Shown one piece after another: positions 11,291 to 24,005 of a DNA stretch of 64,000 nucleotides. A program made the position numbers and the translations under genes. The notes beneath the pieces are model-generated. The model was not told where the DNA came from. It saw only the letters and a list, made by a program, of their open reading frames with translations, and made no database searches. The DNA is from Muricea muricata (taxonomy: Eukaryota > Cnidaria > Anthozoa > Malacalcyonacea > Plexauridae): assembly GCA_963855995.1 (NCBI GenBank), contig OY979727.1, forward strand, positions 10,346,946-10,410,945. The letters are read 5' to 3'. How positions within the stretch are numbered: position 1 is the first letter of the stretch; every line of letters begins with the position of its first letter.

Positions 11291-11513
11291 TGCTTATTCA
11301 ATAATTCACATACGTCTTGCCTTCTTCGGTACATAGCCGTTTAATTTAATGGTTGCAGTTGGTAGCTTCATAATACTTCTATCACTTGAAGATAAATATA
11401 GTCTGTAGTACATCTAAAGTAGAAACACACAGGAATGACGTTGCTCCTGTCTGGCGTTTAAGATTGGGCCGGCAGAAGAACTGAGAACATGTTCCTTTGA
11501 GTACAAAACAAAA

Positions 11514-14500
11514 CTATAATTCACAATAGCAAAAAGATGGCAGCATGTCGATTTTACCAGAGTGGTTTGATTTTGAAAAGTGTCTTTGAGATAAAGACGA
11601 AATATCACCGACCAAGTTGTTTTCTTGTGTTTCGGTCAGCAAGATGTGCGTTTTCGAAGTTTTTAATTCTAAAAAACTTTCGTATTTTACTACCACACGG
11701 CCAGGAACGGAAAAGTTGCAGCAAGCCTGTTGTTTGTTGTCTTCAGTTATCAACTAATATGAGGATTATGACAAGTTGTAAAGGAGCTTAAAGGAGCTTC
11801 CAGGACTATAACAAGTTGTCAAGAAGATTAATGCAAAATAATTCCAGAACTATAACAAGTTGTCACTTGTCAAGGAGCTTAATGCAATTTGATTGGGCAT
11901 ATTTTTAATTGCTAACAAACTTGATCCAAGTTGTTTTATATAACAACTTCCAGAAGTCCACAAATACAAGCTACATCAGCTAAGCCTGAATGTTAATGAC
12001 ATGATATAACTTGTCAGAGTTGATGAAGCCAGCAGGCTTGATGCAATTTGATGACATGAAGACTGTTGCGTGTCTGCCTGTACGTATAGATCAATAAGGG
12101 GCGAAGGATTATTCTAAGCTTGAGTTGTTACTAGTGAATGTGCGATTAGCATAGTTTCTAGAGTTTGTTTTAGGTAATTTTAACTTCTGTTTTCCAGAGG
12201 TCCTTTTGTATTAAAAATGCAATCGCAGGCCTTCTGTTCGGCTATATTCGATGCATGAAGACCGCTCGTATATCATATACATTACATAACAGTCAAAACT
12301 CCAAATTCTAGACTTATATTTCCCATTTAAAAAATGGTAGGAACAGCTGCTAGCAAGGCTTAGAATTCAAGCTTATAAAACTGGTCTGGCACTGGACAAC
12401 CTCTATAACCAGAGTACATAGAGGATTTACCTTGTGTTTTGACTGAAACTTTAATTCCAAAGTTTGTGTTTCTGGATCTATAGGAGGCAGAAATCCGGTC
12501 GCCTTGTTTTGGACAAAATTATCAATGACGCCTTTTCTTACGATGTAAAAATCACCAATGTCAAATTCTAAAAATAAAATTTGGTATATCATATAAATAG
12601 ACTTGTTGACCAAAGCGGTTTGACCAACTTATACTAGGGACGGGGTCTTTGTGCACTCAGACGAACAGTTATCAACATACATGCCTGCAATTATGCACCA
12701 GATATTTTGAGTCCTAAACATGCTGAGTCCAATATATGATATGTGTTGTCTTACTAGAGCTTCTTGATTTGACAATAGGTTAAATGACAGTAAGGTAAAA
12801 GTATTCATATTATGTAATTTATTTTAGAATTCTTAGATATTATACAATTAGACAATATTAAACGCAACATGAATATACCAGAAATCCAAAAAAGTACTTT
12901 TAAGTCAAAGGGACGTATTCCATACGTCAAAGTTTGAGGCTAAAAGAATTTCTGCATGGCACTGGATTTCTCGCGACCTTGGTCGCTTTTGCCGGTGGGA
13001 GAAGAATTTATATTTATTTAGTGAACATGCTAGTGATGTAACAAAAATGTTGCCAAGTGTAGTCATAACAAGGAAAAAACAACTGTTATCTGTGCAAAAC
13101 AGATAAACATATGCATGATACACATATCATTGCATGATAAACATATCATTTTCGATATTCAACCTCTCCCTTGCGCATAGTATAAAGTTTAAAGCCCTAC
13201 GATCCCATCTGCTTGATTGTGTCAAGTGACCTACACTCTTTACAGCTAACAACTGCATTGAAGTTTGCAAGCCCGGTATTTGTTCTAAATCTCTCGACTT
13301 CTTCTCAATTGTCACCAAATCTCATCAATTTCCAACAAGCCTCGTTAATTTCCATACACATGGACCCGCATAAAACTTTTATGATCTCGTTGAATCTCGT
13401 AAACACTTATGATCGTCCCACACAAACCCTTATCAAATCTTAACAACCGTTTCTTCCATTTTTTCTGTCCATCCTCGTGTACTGTCATCCACTCCGATCA
13501 ATCAAAATGCCAAGATTAGAACATTTGCATGTTGGTGTTAATTTAACACGACTGATGCCTATAGGCAGGTATAATTAGACATAATTTTATGTAAACAGAA
13601 CAACCCTTTAAAAATTGTATCAGTAAAGTCCTATATTATGACAATCTCGATCTAGGGTTTTTATTTGTCCTTATATCTAGCACTCTCACATGCCAGGAAG
13701 CTCTCACATGTCAGCGTCCATTTCCAAATGCATGGCTAACCCCTTATTATTTCAGAACGTATCTGATTAATGTTAATCTTTAAGTAAAGAATTTTTCCAT
13801 TACTATTACCCTTGAATCCGAATTTTTGTTATGTATGTAGTAGCCTTAAGATGCCCTGATTAAACACCACTCTCCTTGATATTGTATTTTGAGGCCTTTC
13901 ACAAGAAAGACATTTCTTTATTGTCAAACTACTTGACTTTAGATATAATTATTGTAACCATTGATTCATTGGCAGAATACGTGCATGCGTTGGGTATATA
14001 CTGGGTTTTAGTAGAATCATACTAGTATACTATTGCAAATGCTGTAATTTGATTGGTTACTCTACCGCTATCTATTCCTCGATAGATAGCGAGTAGCGAA
14101 ACAATCACCTTCCTATAGAGATTTCTTCTTAAAAAATTGCTTAAAAATCAAACTTTTTGTTGAATATTCCATGTTTGACCTTTGATTCTACTAAAACAAT
14201 TAGATTACTCGCTCTCGATTTCTATGCGGCATGATAGTTGATTCGGGCTTCGCTTTCATCAACTATCACCGCATAGAAATCTCGAGCTAGTAATTTAATT
14301 GTTAAATGGTATCATATGCTTAAACCTTCCTATAAAATTCATATAAAATTTGAAGAATCTTTTCTGCTAGCCATCACCGTTTTCGACTTGAGAACCTCGT
14401 TTTATTGCCTTTATATTTCACATCAACTACAACTACAGGTTAGATACCGCGAATGAGGGATTTATGTCATATAAATCTCCACGTAAGTCTTTATATGACA

Positions 14501-17109
14501 TAATTCCCGACTTTCGAAGTATTTAACCTACTTAACTCTTTTTTGAGGAGATTTTCTGGTAGAATCTTTTGCATGCTAAGTTCCCATATTTAGGCTGATG
14601 AAAAGGAATTGAGGAACTTACTCACAAATTGCCTAGATAAAATAAGAATACTGAATTGCAGGAAGAAATCTTACTGATGACCTGCCCTTGACCTATTTAT
14701 AAGCATATTACAGCCTTCTTGTCAACTACCAGTATATAGGTTAAAGAAATGCATCAGAATTCGCACAGGCGTACATACATAGCCTCGATTGACACTTTTC
14801 CTTGTCTCTCGCCAGCTTGAATTTCAGCATGTGTGTCAGTATATCAACTCGAGATTAACACATGTACTATTGAGAACAAAGATCAGATTAGGAACTTAGG
14901 ATAGCTCCTACTTCAGAATTATCAACTTGAAGATACATGAACGTGTAACATGAACTGAATTATACCAATGGTATAATAATAACACCTAGAACTTCATAAT
15001 ACGAAGTATCAATCTGAAAAATCAATCAATGTTTCGACGAAATAACAGATTTACGACTGATTCATTTAATGCTGAAGTGGTTGGACATTATGTTTTCTCA
15101 AAAACCTCAACTGTAACTGACACAAGGAATACGTCAAATTGTGAAATTTAAAAACAGCATAACGTTAAGGATCAACTTGTAAATTGAGATGCAGTCATAG
15201 TGTATGTGTGGTCGTCTGTTTGCTAGAAAAAACATGAATTTCATGTCATTTATTTGCTGACTTTAGTACAGTATAAGCATAAGTACAGGCAAAGTTGATC
15301 CCGACCCAGAGTTATTATTAACATGATGGCAAAGTGAAACCTAAGAATTGAATAGGTTTGACCATGTATTGATACAGTGGAAGAGAGAAACGTTTTGAAA
15401 GAAACGAGAGAAAACGACAAAGTTTGATTTGCTGTGTAAGAGTTATTTGTAGCATTATTGCTTAAAAATGTTCTGGTTAGAAGCATTATATGGAATGCTA
15501 TCTGTTAAGTTGTTCCTAACTCCTAGAATTAACTCCTACATAAATTGATATACATTTAACTGTAATAGCTATGGTACAGGTGTCTCCGAAGCTTTTGTTC
15601 TATAATCTTAGTGTTTGTAAACAGAAATTTACAGACAGTCATTTTTCAATTAGAAAATGTGAAGTACGTTTTCACTAAAATCGCTGTCAACTATGCTTGA
15701 GGTTTCCTGTATGTTGGAAATGTCTGTAAATCAATTTTGAGGGAGCAGTCAAGAATCTTAACAAACCCCAATAAATGTTCATGATCTTACAAACACTAAC
15801 AGACATATAGAACTGACAGAATATCAGTGGAAGCAAGAGTTAATATTTTCCACACATTTCATCGGCTTTCTTCAAGCATAAAATTTACAAAAAATTTATA
15901 AAGATTGTAAAATGTCTGTAAACACACACGTTCAAATAGCTAGCTACATTGGTTGGAATTTGCAAAGGACAGATTTAGATTTAACGTAGATTTGATTAAC
16001 AACATCTGTGTAAATGATTTGAAATTATCTAGTAAAATACGTGCACTCGAAAACCACTACTCTAAATCCTTTTCCTGTCGCCGCAATAGCTATGACACAA
16101 AAATATACATGTTGCTTTTTACGTGTTATGGTGTATTTTGTTAATCTTTGCGATTTGCACTCTTGCCAAATGCTCTATTCTCATTGCTCCATTTCCCTTT
16201 TTGAACATATATATATACATATATATAGTCCTGCTTGCATAGAAAATCTTGGCCCGCAAGCTGAGTGTTTACAAACATGCAAACAAAACGTGCCAAGCTT
16301 GGACAAAGAGACTGAAAATTCTCATGCGTCATGCAAGTGGCTTTAAGCTCGTGTTTCGTCATGTCAGGTGACTCTATCTTAAACGTGCCTAACTTTGGCT
16401 CTGATTTGCTGTAAACAACCGGATACAGCGGCCATGACCTCTGCATCATCACATAGTATAATAAACCACACACCGTTACACAATTCGTATCCTCTTGTAT
16501 AGTCAAAACACCCTCCAATCCCAACACTATATTACCAATAGTACTGTTGATTTTGTAGGTTTAACCTAAATATTTGAAAATGGGGCTGATTGACATGGGA
16601 AATGTCGACTGTTTCGGTATACCATCATCATCGTGTATCAGTATAGATACATCATATACTAATCAGTATACTCTGTAATCGTCTGAACGCCATCGGCAAA
16701 ATTTAAATCGGTAAGGCAATGCTAGTTTGCAAACATAGATAAATGAATATTTGTAAAGCATAGTTGTAAATGCTTATATTCAAACATGTATATATGCAAG
16801 AGTATTACATCCAATCTGGCAGTGACTGGGTGAATGAATTTGGCATGTACCTCATGGCGACTGGATAGAATATAAGGCATGATATCAATACATACCTACC
16901 ATTGAAGTAACTCAGGAAGAAAGTATCTATTGTGGTATATCTTTAAATTTAAAATTTTACCCCGAACATCAAAAAGTGAATTTACCTTGGAAAAATCTTT
17001 TCAATTCTTTTCTTGCGATGAAAACGTCCAAGTGATTGACCGGTCCGCTAAATACGACCGCAAACATACACAAAGGAAGAACAAACAGCACAGATTTCAT
17101 ATCAAACAT
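11514..17109 (-). CDS. Secreted protein consisting of one WIF (Wnt inhibitory factor / RYK-type) domain
   Basis: Three exons join in phase to give 157 residues. Exon 1 (17109-16986) encodes a signal peptide (SVLFVLPLCMFAVVFSG) and the domain start LDVFIARKELKRFF, ending at a GTAAAT donor in phase 1. Exon 2 (12567-12431, acceptor TTTATTTTTAG) encodes FDIGDFYIVRKGVIDNF through LPPIDPETQTLELKF and SKHK, ending at AAG|GTAAAT. Exon 3 (11726-11514) carries VKYESFLEL, then SGKID and a C-terminal FCYCEL before TAG. The order of hydrophobic strands, the ELKRF-x-FDIG-x-FYIVRKGVI segment and the late GKID match WIF domains of WIF1 and RYK, which bind Wnt ligands or lipid. The usual cysteine before GK is replaced by His-Ser, and no EGF repeats, membrane helix or kinase follow. 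Exon 3 has a weak polypyrimidine tract and is the least certain part. The 4.4-kb first intron holds hairpin elements. A Wnt-modulating role is inferred from the family. Confidence 0.68.
14062..14302. repeat. Two hairpins, the second MITE-like, in the WIF-gene intron
   Basis: A short hairpin at 14062-14096 pairs CTATCTATTCC with the GATAGATAG that follows. A larger one at about 14197-14302 has arms beginning ATTAGATTACTCGCTCTCG and GATTTCTATGCGG, mirrored as CCGCATAGAAATCTCGAG and TAGTAATTTAATT around a GATAGTTGAT...ATCAACTATC core. The second looks like a snap-back MITE. Confidence 0.6.
14438..14530. mobile_element. Short snap-back MITE, family copy of 25147-25256
   Basis: Arms GGATTTATGTCATATAAA and CTTTATATGACATAATTCCC flank a small loop. 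The outer right end (CGAAGTATTTAACC) matches, inverted, the left end of the 25147-25256 element. It lies within intron 1 of the WIF gene. Confidence 0.65.
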
Positions 17110-18738
17110 CGTGTTTACACGCGAATTCTTCCTTTTACGTAAACGATTTGCGTTGAAAACCAGAGCGGATGACTCGAAGCGCGCCTTCCAGTAGCAAAAT
17201 ACTCTTTTGACTGATGTATCTTCCTTAGAGATCTCGTGCTGTGTCTACCGTAGCAAACGTAATTAGTTTGGCATAATTTGGCTAATTGCTGAGCTAGGGT
17301 GCCCTTGTGTATGGCGTTATCCGATCTCTCCGTGAACGCCGTTTTATTCCCTTACACAATAGCTTAAGAACGTTTTAATTGATCTCCTTTCACCGCAAAG
17401 AAATCGGCAGGCAAATTGTGTGGTTGGATTACATGCCCTTGGATTTCGGAGCGAATTTCGAAACTACCCGTGGAGAAAATTTCTCAACAAATGTATCGAT
17501 CGAATGTTGCAAATAAAGTGCGACTAGCCTTCTACGAAATTTGAAATTGAATCGTATTTTACACATTTTACTTTGGGTGCATTACCCGAAGCTTGTCACT
17601 TGTTATGTGCGGTAAAACCTGGACTCTGGAATCTGGAATGTGGGAGGAAATAAGGGCAATTACGTCGAGATCGATTCTTTAATTTAAAGTGACCTGGTCA
17701 TGTTCTTAAAATGGAACTAAATGGATTTAACTATTCACTTCAAATTTGATACATTCGATTGGCTTTAACGTAGATCTAATCACAAATTAGCGATGCCATC
17801 AAATTGGTGGTTCCTAACTGATCATTTTGGAGATCAACTGCAAGGAAACTTGTTAACAAGCCGTTCATATAGGCAGATAAATGACAAATAATTCAATTCT
17901 GTTACGGTTTAGAACCCTCCGGCAACTTTTCAGTATTAAAGTTGGTAATTTCTTTAGCAAACGCGAGTCCTTTGTAAATAACATACATTCTTGAATATCC
18001 GGCCAAAGGCTTAATTTCGTCAACAAATCTGGTTTTGTTCTACACTAAAAAAAGACAATGAAATTGATCGCTTTATATAATCTTGAATTTTTTGCACCAG
18101 AATTGCCGTTAGTCCAAGCTGCAACCGATCTTGGTTGCAGATGGCTGAGGTTGCTATATCTAGAAGCTCAAGAAGACAAACAACAGGAACAATTCACTGA
18201 ACAGCAAAATGGTTTTGCACAGACATGCAATGTCCATCTTGCGTTAAGATCCGCCCAATATTTAAGGTCGCCTGAAGGCCTTTTTAGCTTGCGGGCTAAT
18301 TACCAGATAATAAGTTTAATTATTACTTGCATACGTAATGCTTGATATCCTGTCCAAGATTGTATTTGCATGTGTATGTAGCGAGCTTGTCAAGAAAGTT
18401 GTAGTGTTGTCATTGTTTACATTTGAGCGATATAAACAATGATGTAGAGTAGAAGAGGACCCAGCTATGCTTCGTCTACCTTATTGACCTTTGTCGCCCC
18501 CTCGTTCTCCGTTCCGCTTAGTAAAAGAAATCTGTCGGTGACTATTCCACTCCTGTTTCGGTTCTCGTTTGCGGTGTATCTTGGAGGTTACTTAAATAAT
18601 GCCTAAACTACCAAGTCTGTCATATAATGCTCACAGATCTTGCCATATGATTATTGATGGGTTTGTGCTATGATCCTTTCATTACAATCTATCTTTTCAA
18701 GATAAAGCTATTCTTTCTTCAAAGATTACTAGTTGAAT
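17110..18738. other. Upstream region of the WIF gene; no further gene seen
   Basis: Holds the presumed promoter and 5' UTR of the WIF gene near 17110-17300. A 95-codon plus-strand frame at 18058-18345 has no homology I can see and no splice support. A GC-richer patch at 18460-18570 is unexplained. Confidence 0.35.
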
Positions 18739-19475
18739 ACTGATGTTGTGCACAACTCACTGCTGGGATAAACATGGTTAGATCATGCAGAGGTAGTACA
18801 TGCTCTTGAATGTGAGCTATCCTAAAGCGATCTGATGTTGTACAGAACTCACTGCTGAGTTAAGCATAGTTAGATCGCGCAGAGGTAGTACATGATCTAA
18901 TTGATCTTGAATATGAGCTATCTTAAAGTGATCTGATGTTATACAAAACTCACTGCTGAGTTAAGCAAAGTTAGATTATGCAGAGGTAATACATGATCTT
19001 GAATGCGAGCTATTTTAAAGTGATCTGATGTTATACAAAACTCACTGCTGAGTTAAGCAGAGTTAGATCATGCAGAGGTAGTACATGATCTTAAATGCGA
19101 GCTATTTTAAAGTGATCTGATGTTATACAAAACTCACTGCTGAGTTAAGCAAAGTTAGCTCATGCAGAGGTAGTACATGATCTTGAATGCGAGCTATTTT
19201 AAAGTGATCTGATGTCATACAAAACTCACTGCTGAGTTAAGCAAAGTTATGTAAGATCATGCAGAGATAGTGCATGTTCTTGAATGTGAAGTTATTTGAT
19301 GCCGTACAGAACTCAGTGCTGAGTTAAAGATAGCAAGAACATGCAGCGGTATTACAAGTTCTTGAATGCATGTTAAGAATGCATGAGCTATAATTTAATG
19401 TCATGTTGTACAGAACTCATTGCTTTAGACATGTTGGATCATACAAGGGTTTACACGTTCTTGAATATGAGAGTG
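18739..19475. repeat. Minisatellite, about 92-bp unit, eight copies
   Basis: Units start near 18740, 18832, 18934, 19026, 19118, 19210, 19299 and 19401. Each contains TGATGTT(A/G)TACA(A/G)AACTCA, CTGAGTTAAGCA(A/T)AGTTAG, GATCATGCAGAGGTAGTACA and a TGATCTTGAATG(C/T)GAGCTA block. Copies 3-5 are almost identical and exactly 92 bp apart, while copies at both ends are diverged or carry small insertions, the usual result of unequal exchange. Inside each unit GATCATGCA and TACATGATC can pair. Confidence 0.92.
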
Positions 19476-21289
19476 TGGGACGTGGAATTGACAACTGCTT
19501 ATGACTAGAACATTGAAATTTTGACTTCGGCTGAGCTTTCATGTGAGTCATTTAACTACAAAAAGAACATGCCTAATGAAAATTATCACAAAAATCCAGG
19601 GTCTCTTTTCTATTTCGACGTATAATTCCGGATCCGTACTTTGAATTCCGTTTTACCACTCCTGGTTTTGGAACGAGCGTTCTTACGGCGGCACGTCACT
19701 TCAAGTAATTAAAACTGTGATTACGGGTTTTAAAATGGTCGTTTATGGTTTGTGTGCACGCCGTCCGTTTTGCCGACCTGCGACACTCCGAGTACGTCGT
19801 GCCTTAAACTCAATGATTCCTTGAAAAATTATGATAAACTTGCGAAAACCATTTGTTTTGAGCAAGAAGTCTAAATATTTAACACGTAGGAAACTGGGCA
19901 CAGTGCTTATGGTCATGATGGCGCTGTAAGCGGGTTAAACGAGTATGCTCGTCTGCGGTGTTTGTTGTTGTGTATTGATTGCAGAACAATGAGCAACAAT
20001 AAAGTTAATTTGTTAAAAGTAGACCGCGACATGGGAGCGACTGCTAGAGCACAGCGTGGGCTCGGACAAATATTCAAAACAAAACGCCCCATAGTTTTTG
20101 ATCATGCCTCTAATATGCCTCCCTCATGACAAGTCAGCGAATTATCCTTTTAAGATCCAGCTAACCTTTTAGTGCAATGTATTACGAGACGAAATCTAAT
20201 TAACTAGTTTGTTTACTCTGGATAGGCCTGAAATGTATGCGAGCTTTGCTTGGCAATGGAAGGTTGACTTCATGCATGCGACCCGCATGTTTACTTAATT
20301 GTTAACTCACGTAGCATTGACAAAATCTCTTGCTTGTTCCTACAGCAGTTGAGTACAATGTCGAGAATGTTGTTATAATCTGGTAGCAACATTAGCAGTG
20401 ACAAGCTCAACGCAATTTGTTACTGACTGCCTCTTGTATCAAATCAGTTGCCGGTATCAAACTTGTTACAAGGTAGTAACAAATTTGTTATCGAATATCG
20501 GTGCAGAAACCGGGAACAACAGTACTTCGTGATATTGGGTTGATGATAACTTTGACAATGACTAAAGCTTTGTAAGAAAGTCGTGTGTTCCTAGCCCTTT
20601 CCTTCGGTATATGTGTGTTATACAAAGAGGAAATAACGGTATTTATCAGTTTTGAGTTGTTCCTTGCAGTTTGGACCATCCAGATACGTACTGTACATCA
20701 ATCTTACGACTCTCGAAAGGAAGTTTTGGAAATTTGTAAGACGTTATTGACATAAACAATGTGTTTTTCATGCTTGACGAAAGACAGTATTAGCAGCTGA
20801 AAGAGCTACTGATATTTCAAGGCTTGAAAATTTCTTCTTCGACTTATAGCGACATAGGAGATTCCAATCCCTTGACATGACCTATAAATACACACTTGTA
20901 TGTCAAAAGTTATTAAGAGGAACCGTTTACATTAGCAACTAATGTCAAGGCTAATAAATACAGATCAAATATCGCAATATTAGCAAAAGTGTTTAATTAT
21001 CATCAATTTCTGCCACCCTGTGCAATAATTTTTTGCAGTATTTTTGGAGGGTGTTTGTTTAACGTTGATGGGATTAAAGAAAATCGAGAATAGTTGAATG
21101 GTGATAACGTTATGTGGGTGAACGTAAAATTAGATCGCCCTTAAGAATGTTATTGAAGCGTTCCGAAGGAAACATAGCTATTAAGTAATTAACAATTATT
21201 ATGTAAAGATTACAAATTTAGCTAAGTGTTTTATGATCGACCCAGCTACTATGCACAACAAAAAAAATGCGTAAATTGCAACAAGTCTG
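19476..21289. other. No gene recognised
   Basis: Non-coding on both strands as far as I can see. 19600-19850 is GC-richer than its surroundings and could be a promoter or unmethylated patch, but no gene start was found beside it. Confidence 0.35.
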
Positions 21290-21616
21290 CTTGCCTCTAG
21301 CCTGTTCACAGACCTTACTCTAAAAGAGTAAGGTCTGTTAAGACATGAAGGATTACTTGTCCTGGCCGAGAGAAGAATGCTAACTATATTCTAGGCTTAC
21401 ATTGCATGGTTTGCTTCTAGTGCAATTTATCGAAGAGATATTTTACAGGAAAAAGTGGAAATTGAAAATTTTCTTGATGTTGTATTATATTATAATGTTG
21501 CATAAATTAATTCTTGAAAACTTGAGATTTGATTTATGCATGGACAAGAAATCTTTCAAGTATTCACAGACCTTAATCATTCTGATTTAGGTCTGTGCAC
21601 TGGCTAGCTTGCCTCT
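21290..21616. mobile_element. MITE-like element with ~33-bp imperfect terminal inverted repeats
   Basis: Left end TTGCCTCTAGCCTGTTCACAGACCTTACTCT. The right end, read on the other strand, gives AAGCTAGCCAGTGCACAGACC and then TAAATCAGA. The left terminus contains its own small hairpin (AGACCTTACTCT/AGAGTAAGGTCT). The interior is AT-rich and non-coding. Confidence 0.6.
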
Positions 21617-22200
21617 TGCTTGCTGCAAGTTGATTGTCGAAGCTTGATAGCCACAGACATGCTTGCGAGTAATTGCAACAAATTCAGAATAACAAGTCTA
21701 CAAATTACATGTTTTAACAAGCCTGGTTTTAACACTCTTGTTGGGTTTAACTCACTGATCTAAATTACTGCGTAAAGCATCCTTTTGAATTCAGTGACCC
21801 AGTTTTGAAGCCAGAACATTTATAGTTAGATGATATACTAAAATCGATCAAAATTTCTGCAAATCAAATCGCGACGTTTAAATTAAAGCTGACCAAATTA
21901 TCAGAGAAATGTCTTTCCTATATTAACTGCGAAGACAGCTTGCTACAACTTTTCTAATGGTTTTGAGAAGGTTTAAAACACATGATAATGAACTCATGGC
22001 GGCCATCTTGGACTATCCCCAATTCGTTATTCAATAGCAAGTTTAAAAGGAAACAGAAATTATTTGTAAAAGAAATTTCATTCACACAATGTTTATCCAC
22101 TCCCACCAACAAACTAAAACTGTAAAAACCTCTTCCACTACCTCAATAGTACCAATGTAAATTTATATGGGATAGTCCAATATGGCCGCCATTGGCTTCA
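21617..22200. other. No gene recognised
   Basis: Intergenic. Contains two GGCGGCCAT / ATGGCCGCCAT motifs in opposite orientation (about 21998 and 22182) with GGACTATCCC and GGGATAGTCC beside them. These form the ends of a further weak inverted-repeat pair overlapping the left edge of the next element. Confidence 0.45.
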
Positions 22201-22598
22201 ATTATGCATGATGGACAGAATTTTGAAAAAAGTTGAAGAGGGAAGATTCATAACCACAGCATTGAAGAGCATCCTAAAATTAGTAAAATTGCAAAGTTTG
22301 GTCGCGAAATGTTGTAAAATGAGGAAAATATAGCCCTGCAAAGTTTGCGAAATTTGTATACTTTTGTATTACGCACTGAAAATTGATATGATACCGTTTT
22401 CTCGATGTTGGTATCAATTTTCCGTGCGTAATACAAAAATATACGAAATTTGCAATCTTCACAGGCTTACATTTTCCACATTTTACGACGTTTCGCAACC
22501 AGACTTTTCAATTTTACTAATTTTAGGATGCTCTTCAATGCTGCGGTAATAAATTTTCCTATTTCAACTTTTTTCAAAATTTTGCCCATTATGCAATC
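22201..22598. mobile_element. Fold-back element, ~400 bp, long inverted arms
   Basis: The left arm runs from AATTTTGAAAAAAGTTGAA, through GCATTGAAGAGCATCCTAAA, to TTGTATTACGCACTGAAAAT. It is mirrored on the right by ATTTTCCGTGCGTAATACAA, then TTTAGGATGCTCTTCAATGC, then TTCAACTTTTTTCAAAATTT. The arms are about 190 bp each and meet near 22400. The short frames on either strand here are mirror images of each other and not genes. Confidence 0.85.
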
Positions 22599-24005
22599 GT
22601 TCCATTGACAACTTTCAGTAAGTCTGTGACGTTTTTGGCTGTGTAGTAGCTAATTAAATAACTTAGTCGATCCTAAATGACGATTCTTTGTCTTCCATGC
22701 ACTTGATCTTACAAAGACGTTTATAAAGACAGCAATATTAATTTCCGCTTCTTAAATATTAAGTAAAGTAATTAGAATAATAATGAACTTTTTGGCTTAC
22801 GTACAAACTTTACGCATCCAGTACCTCTGTCTTTTCTACAACGCCGCTAAGTTTGGTTATTTAATGTGTGAGAAAGTTACAAGATAGCAATAATTGAACT
22901 AAAAAGATATCTTCTCTATGCTTCTTTTAATTTTTCATATGAAAAGCATTCAACCTTTTCCTCAGATTTCTGGAATTGACCGTTATCTATTATATATGTT
23001 AGGTTATGTTTTTGTTTAGTGGCTACAGCACATTATGTAGTGTGTTGACATGAAACCTTCTTCATTCACCACCAATTTGCAAACATTTCTCACGGGCAAT
23101 GCCCGCATGCCTGTGGCTTTTTTTTGCAACACTGCGACTTTTCGTCCTAGCTACACGCCGCATTATGTACACAGGCAAAACGGAATTTGCATTGGCTTTG
23201 ACATGAATTTTTCCCCCAACTATTTGTTTATTGCGTTACAAAGATCACTTAAAACAACAATATAAATTCCTTGGTAGAATTTCTCTAACTCCCTTCCTTC
23301 ATGTTATATTTAGCATTATGCGATGTGTCTGAAAGAATTATTATTGATTTGCTACCTGATTGACGTATTCCACACAAAAAACAGAGACCATGCGATTAAT
23401 GGTGTTTAACGTGTGCCGCGCGGTTTTAGTTCTTGTTGTCATATGCTGCAAAATCTGAGCAACGAAAAGAGTCCGCAAGCTTATAAGAACAACTCAACAA
23501 TTGAGACACAAAAATGTGGAATCCCTTAAATCACTTTAGAATCGCTTTTCTTCCATTTTTTGCAGCGCATCACTGGTATGCGTCCTTTGGACGTGTATGG
23601 TTCTCTTCTTAAAATTGTAAAATTTCAAGAAAGTAAAGTAGTTTCAAGAATGTGATAAAAGAGAAGGAAATTCTCAAAATTTTTCACAGCTGTCAATGTC
23701 TGGTCGTTTTGAATGTTTTCATTCAAATTAATTCTCAAATTTAATTCACACCATTGACTAATTATCTCAACAATATTATGTTTGCACGTCAATTAAATAT
23801 ATTAGCGTAATATTATAGTGTATAAATATAAGCGAGAAGAAACACACATTAACCATTTAAGAAACCCTGGGAAACATTGAGCCTGCGTGACACAGCAGTA
23901 CTACCACTCCGCCTTTCTTTATTCTTTACAAGTTAATCACGGCACGTCTACCGGTTGAACCACCTGCCAGTGAATGTTCAAATCGTCTTCTGTTTGCAGA
24001 TGACC
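22599..24005. other. No gene recognised
   Basis: AT-rich intergenic DNA downstream of the 24.0-32.4 kb gene. No repeat or splice-bounded frame was convincing. Confidence 0.35.

Noticed and set aside
16141..16527. 128-codon minus-strand frame with six cysteines
   Set aside because: An acceptor at about 16418 exists, but the in-phase reading to the WIF gene hits a stop, no good donor follows, and the frame runs into an AT microsatellite (IYVYIYV). Left out as a chance frame in intron 1.
18058..18345. 95-codon plus-strand frame
   Set aside because: No domain, no signal peptide, no splice sites; the length can occur by chance.
18739..19475. Regular repeats considered as a CRISPR array
   Set aside because: The units are contiguous 92-bp repeats without unique spacers, in a eukaryotic genome: a minisatellite.
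22248..22549. Similar short proteins starting MYYA-K-ID on opposite strands
   Set aside because: The two arms of the fold-back element translated in mirror image.
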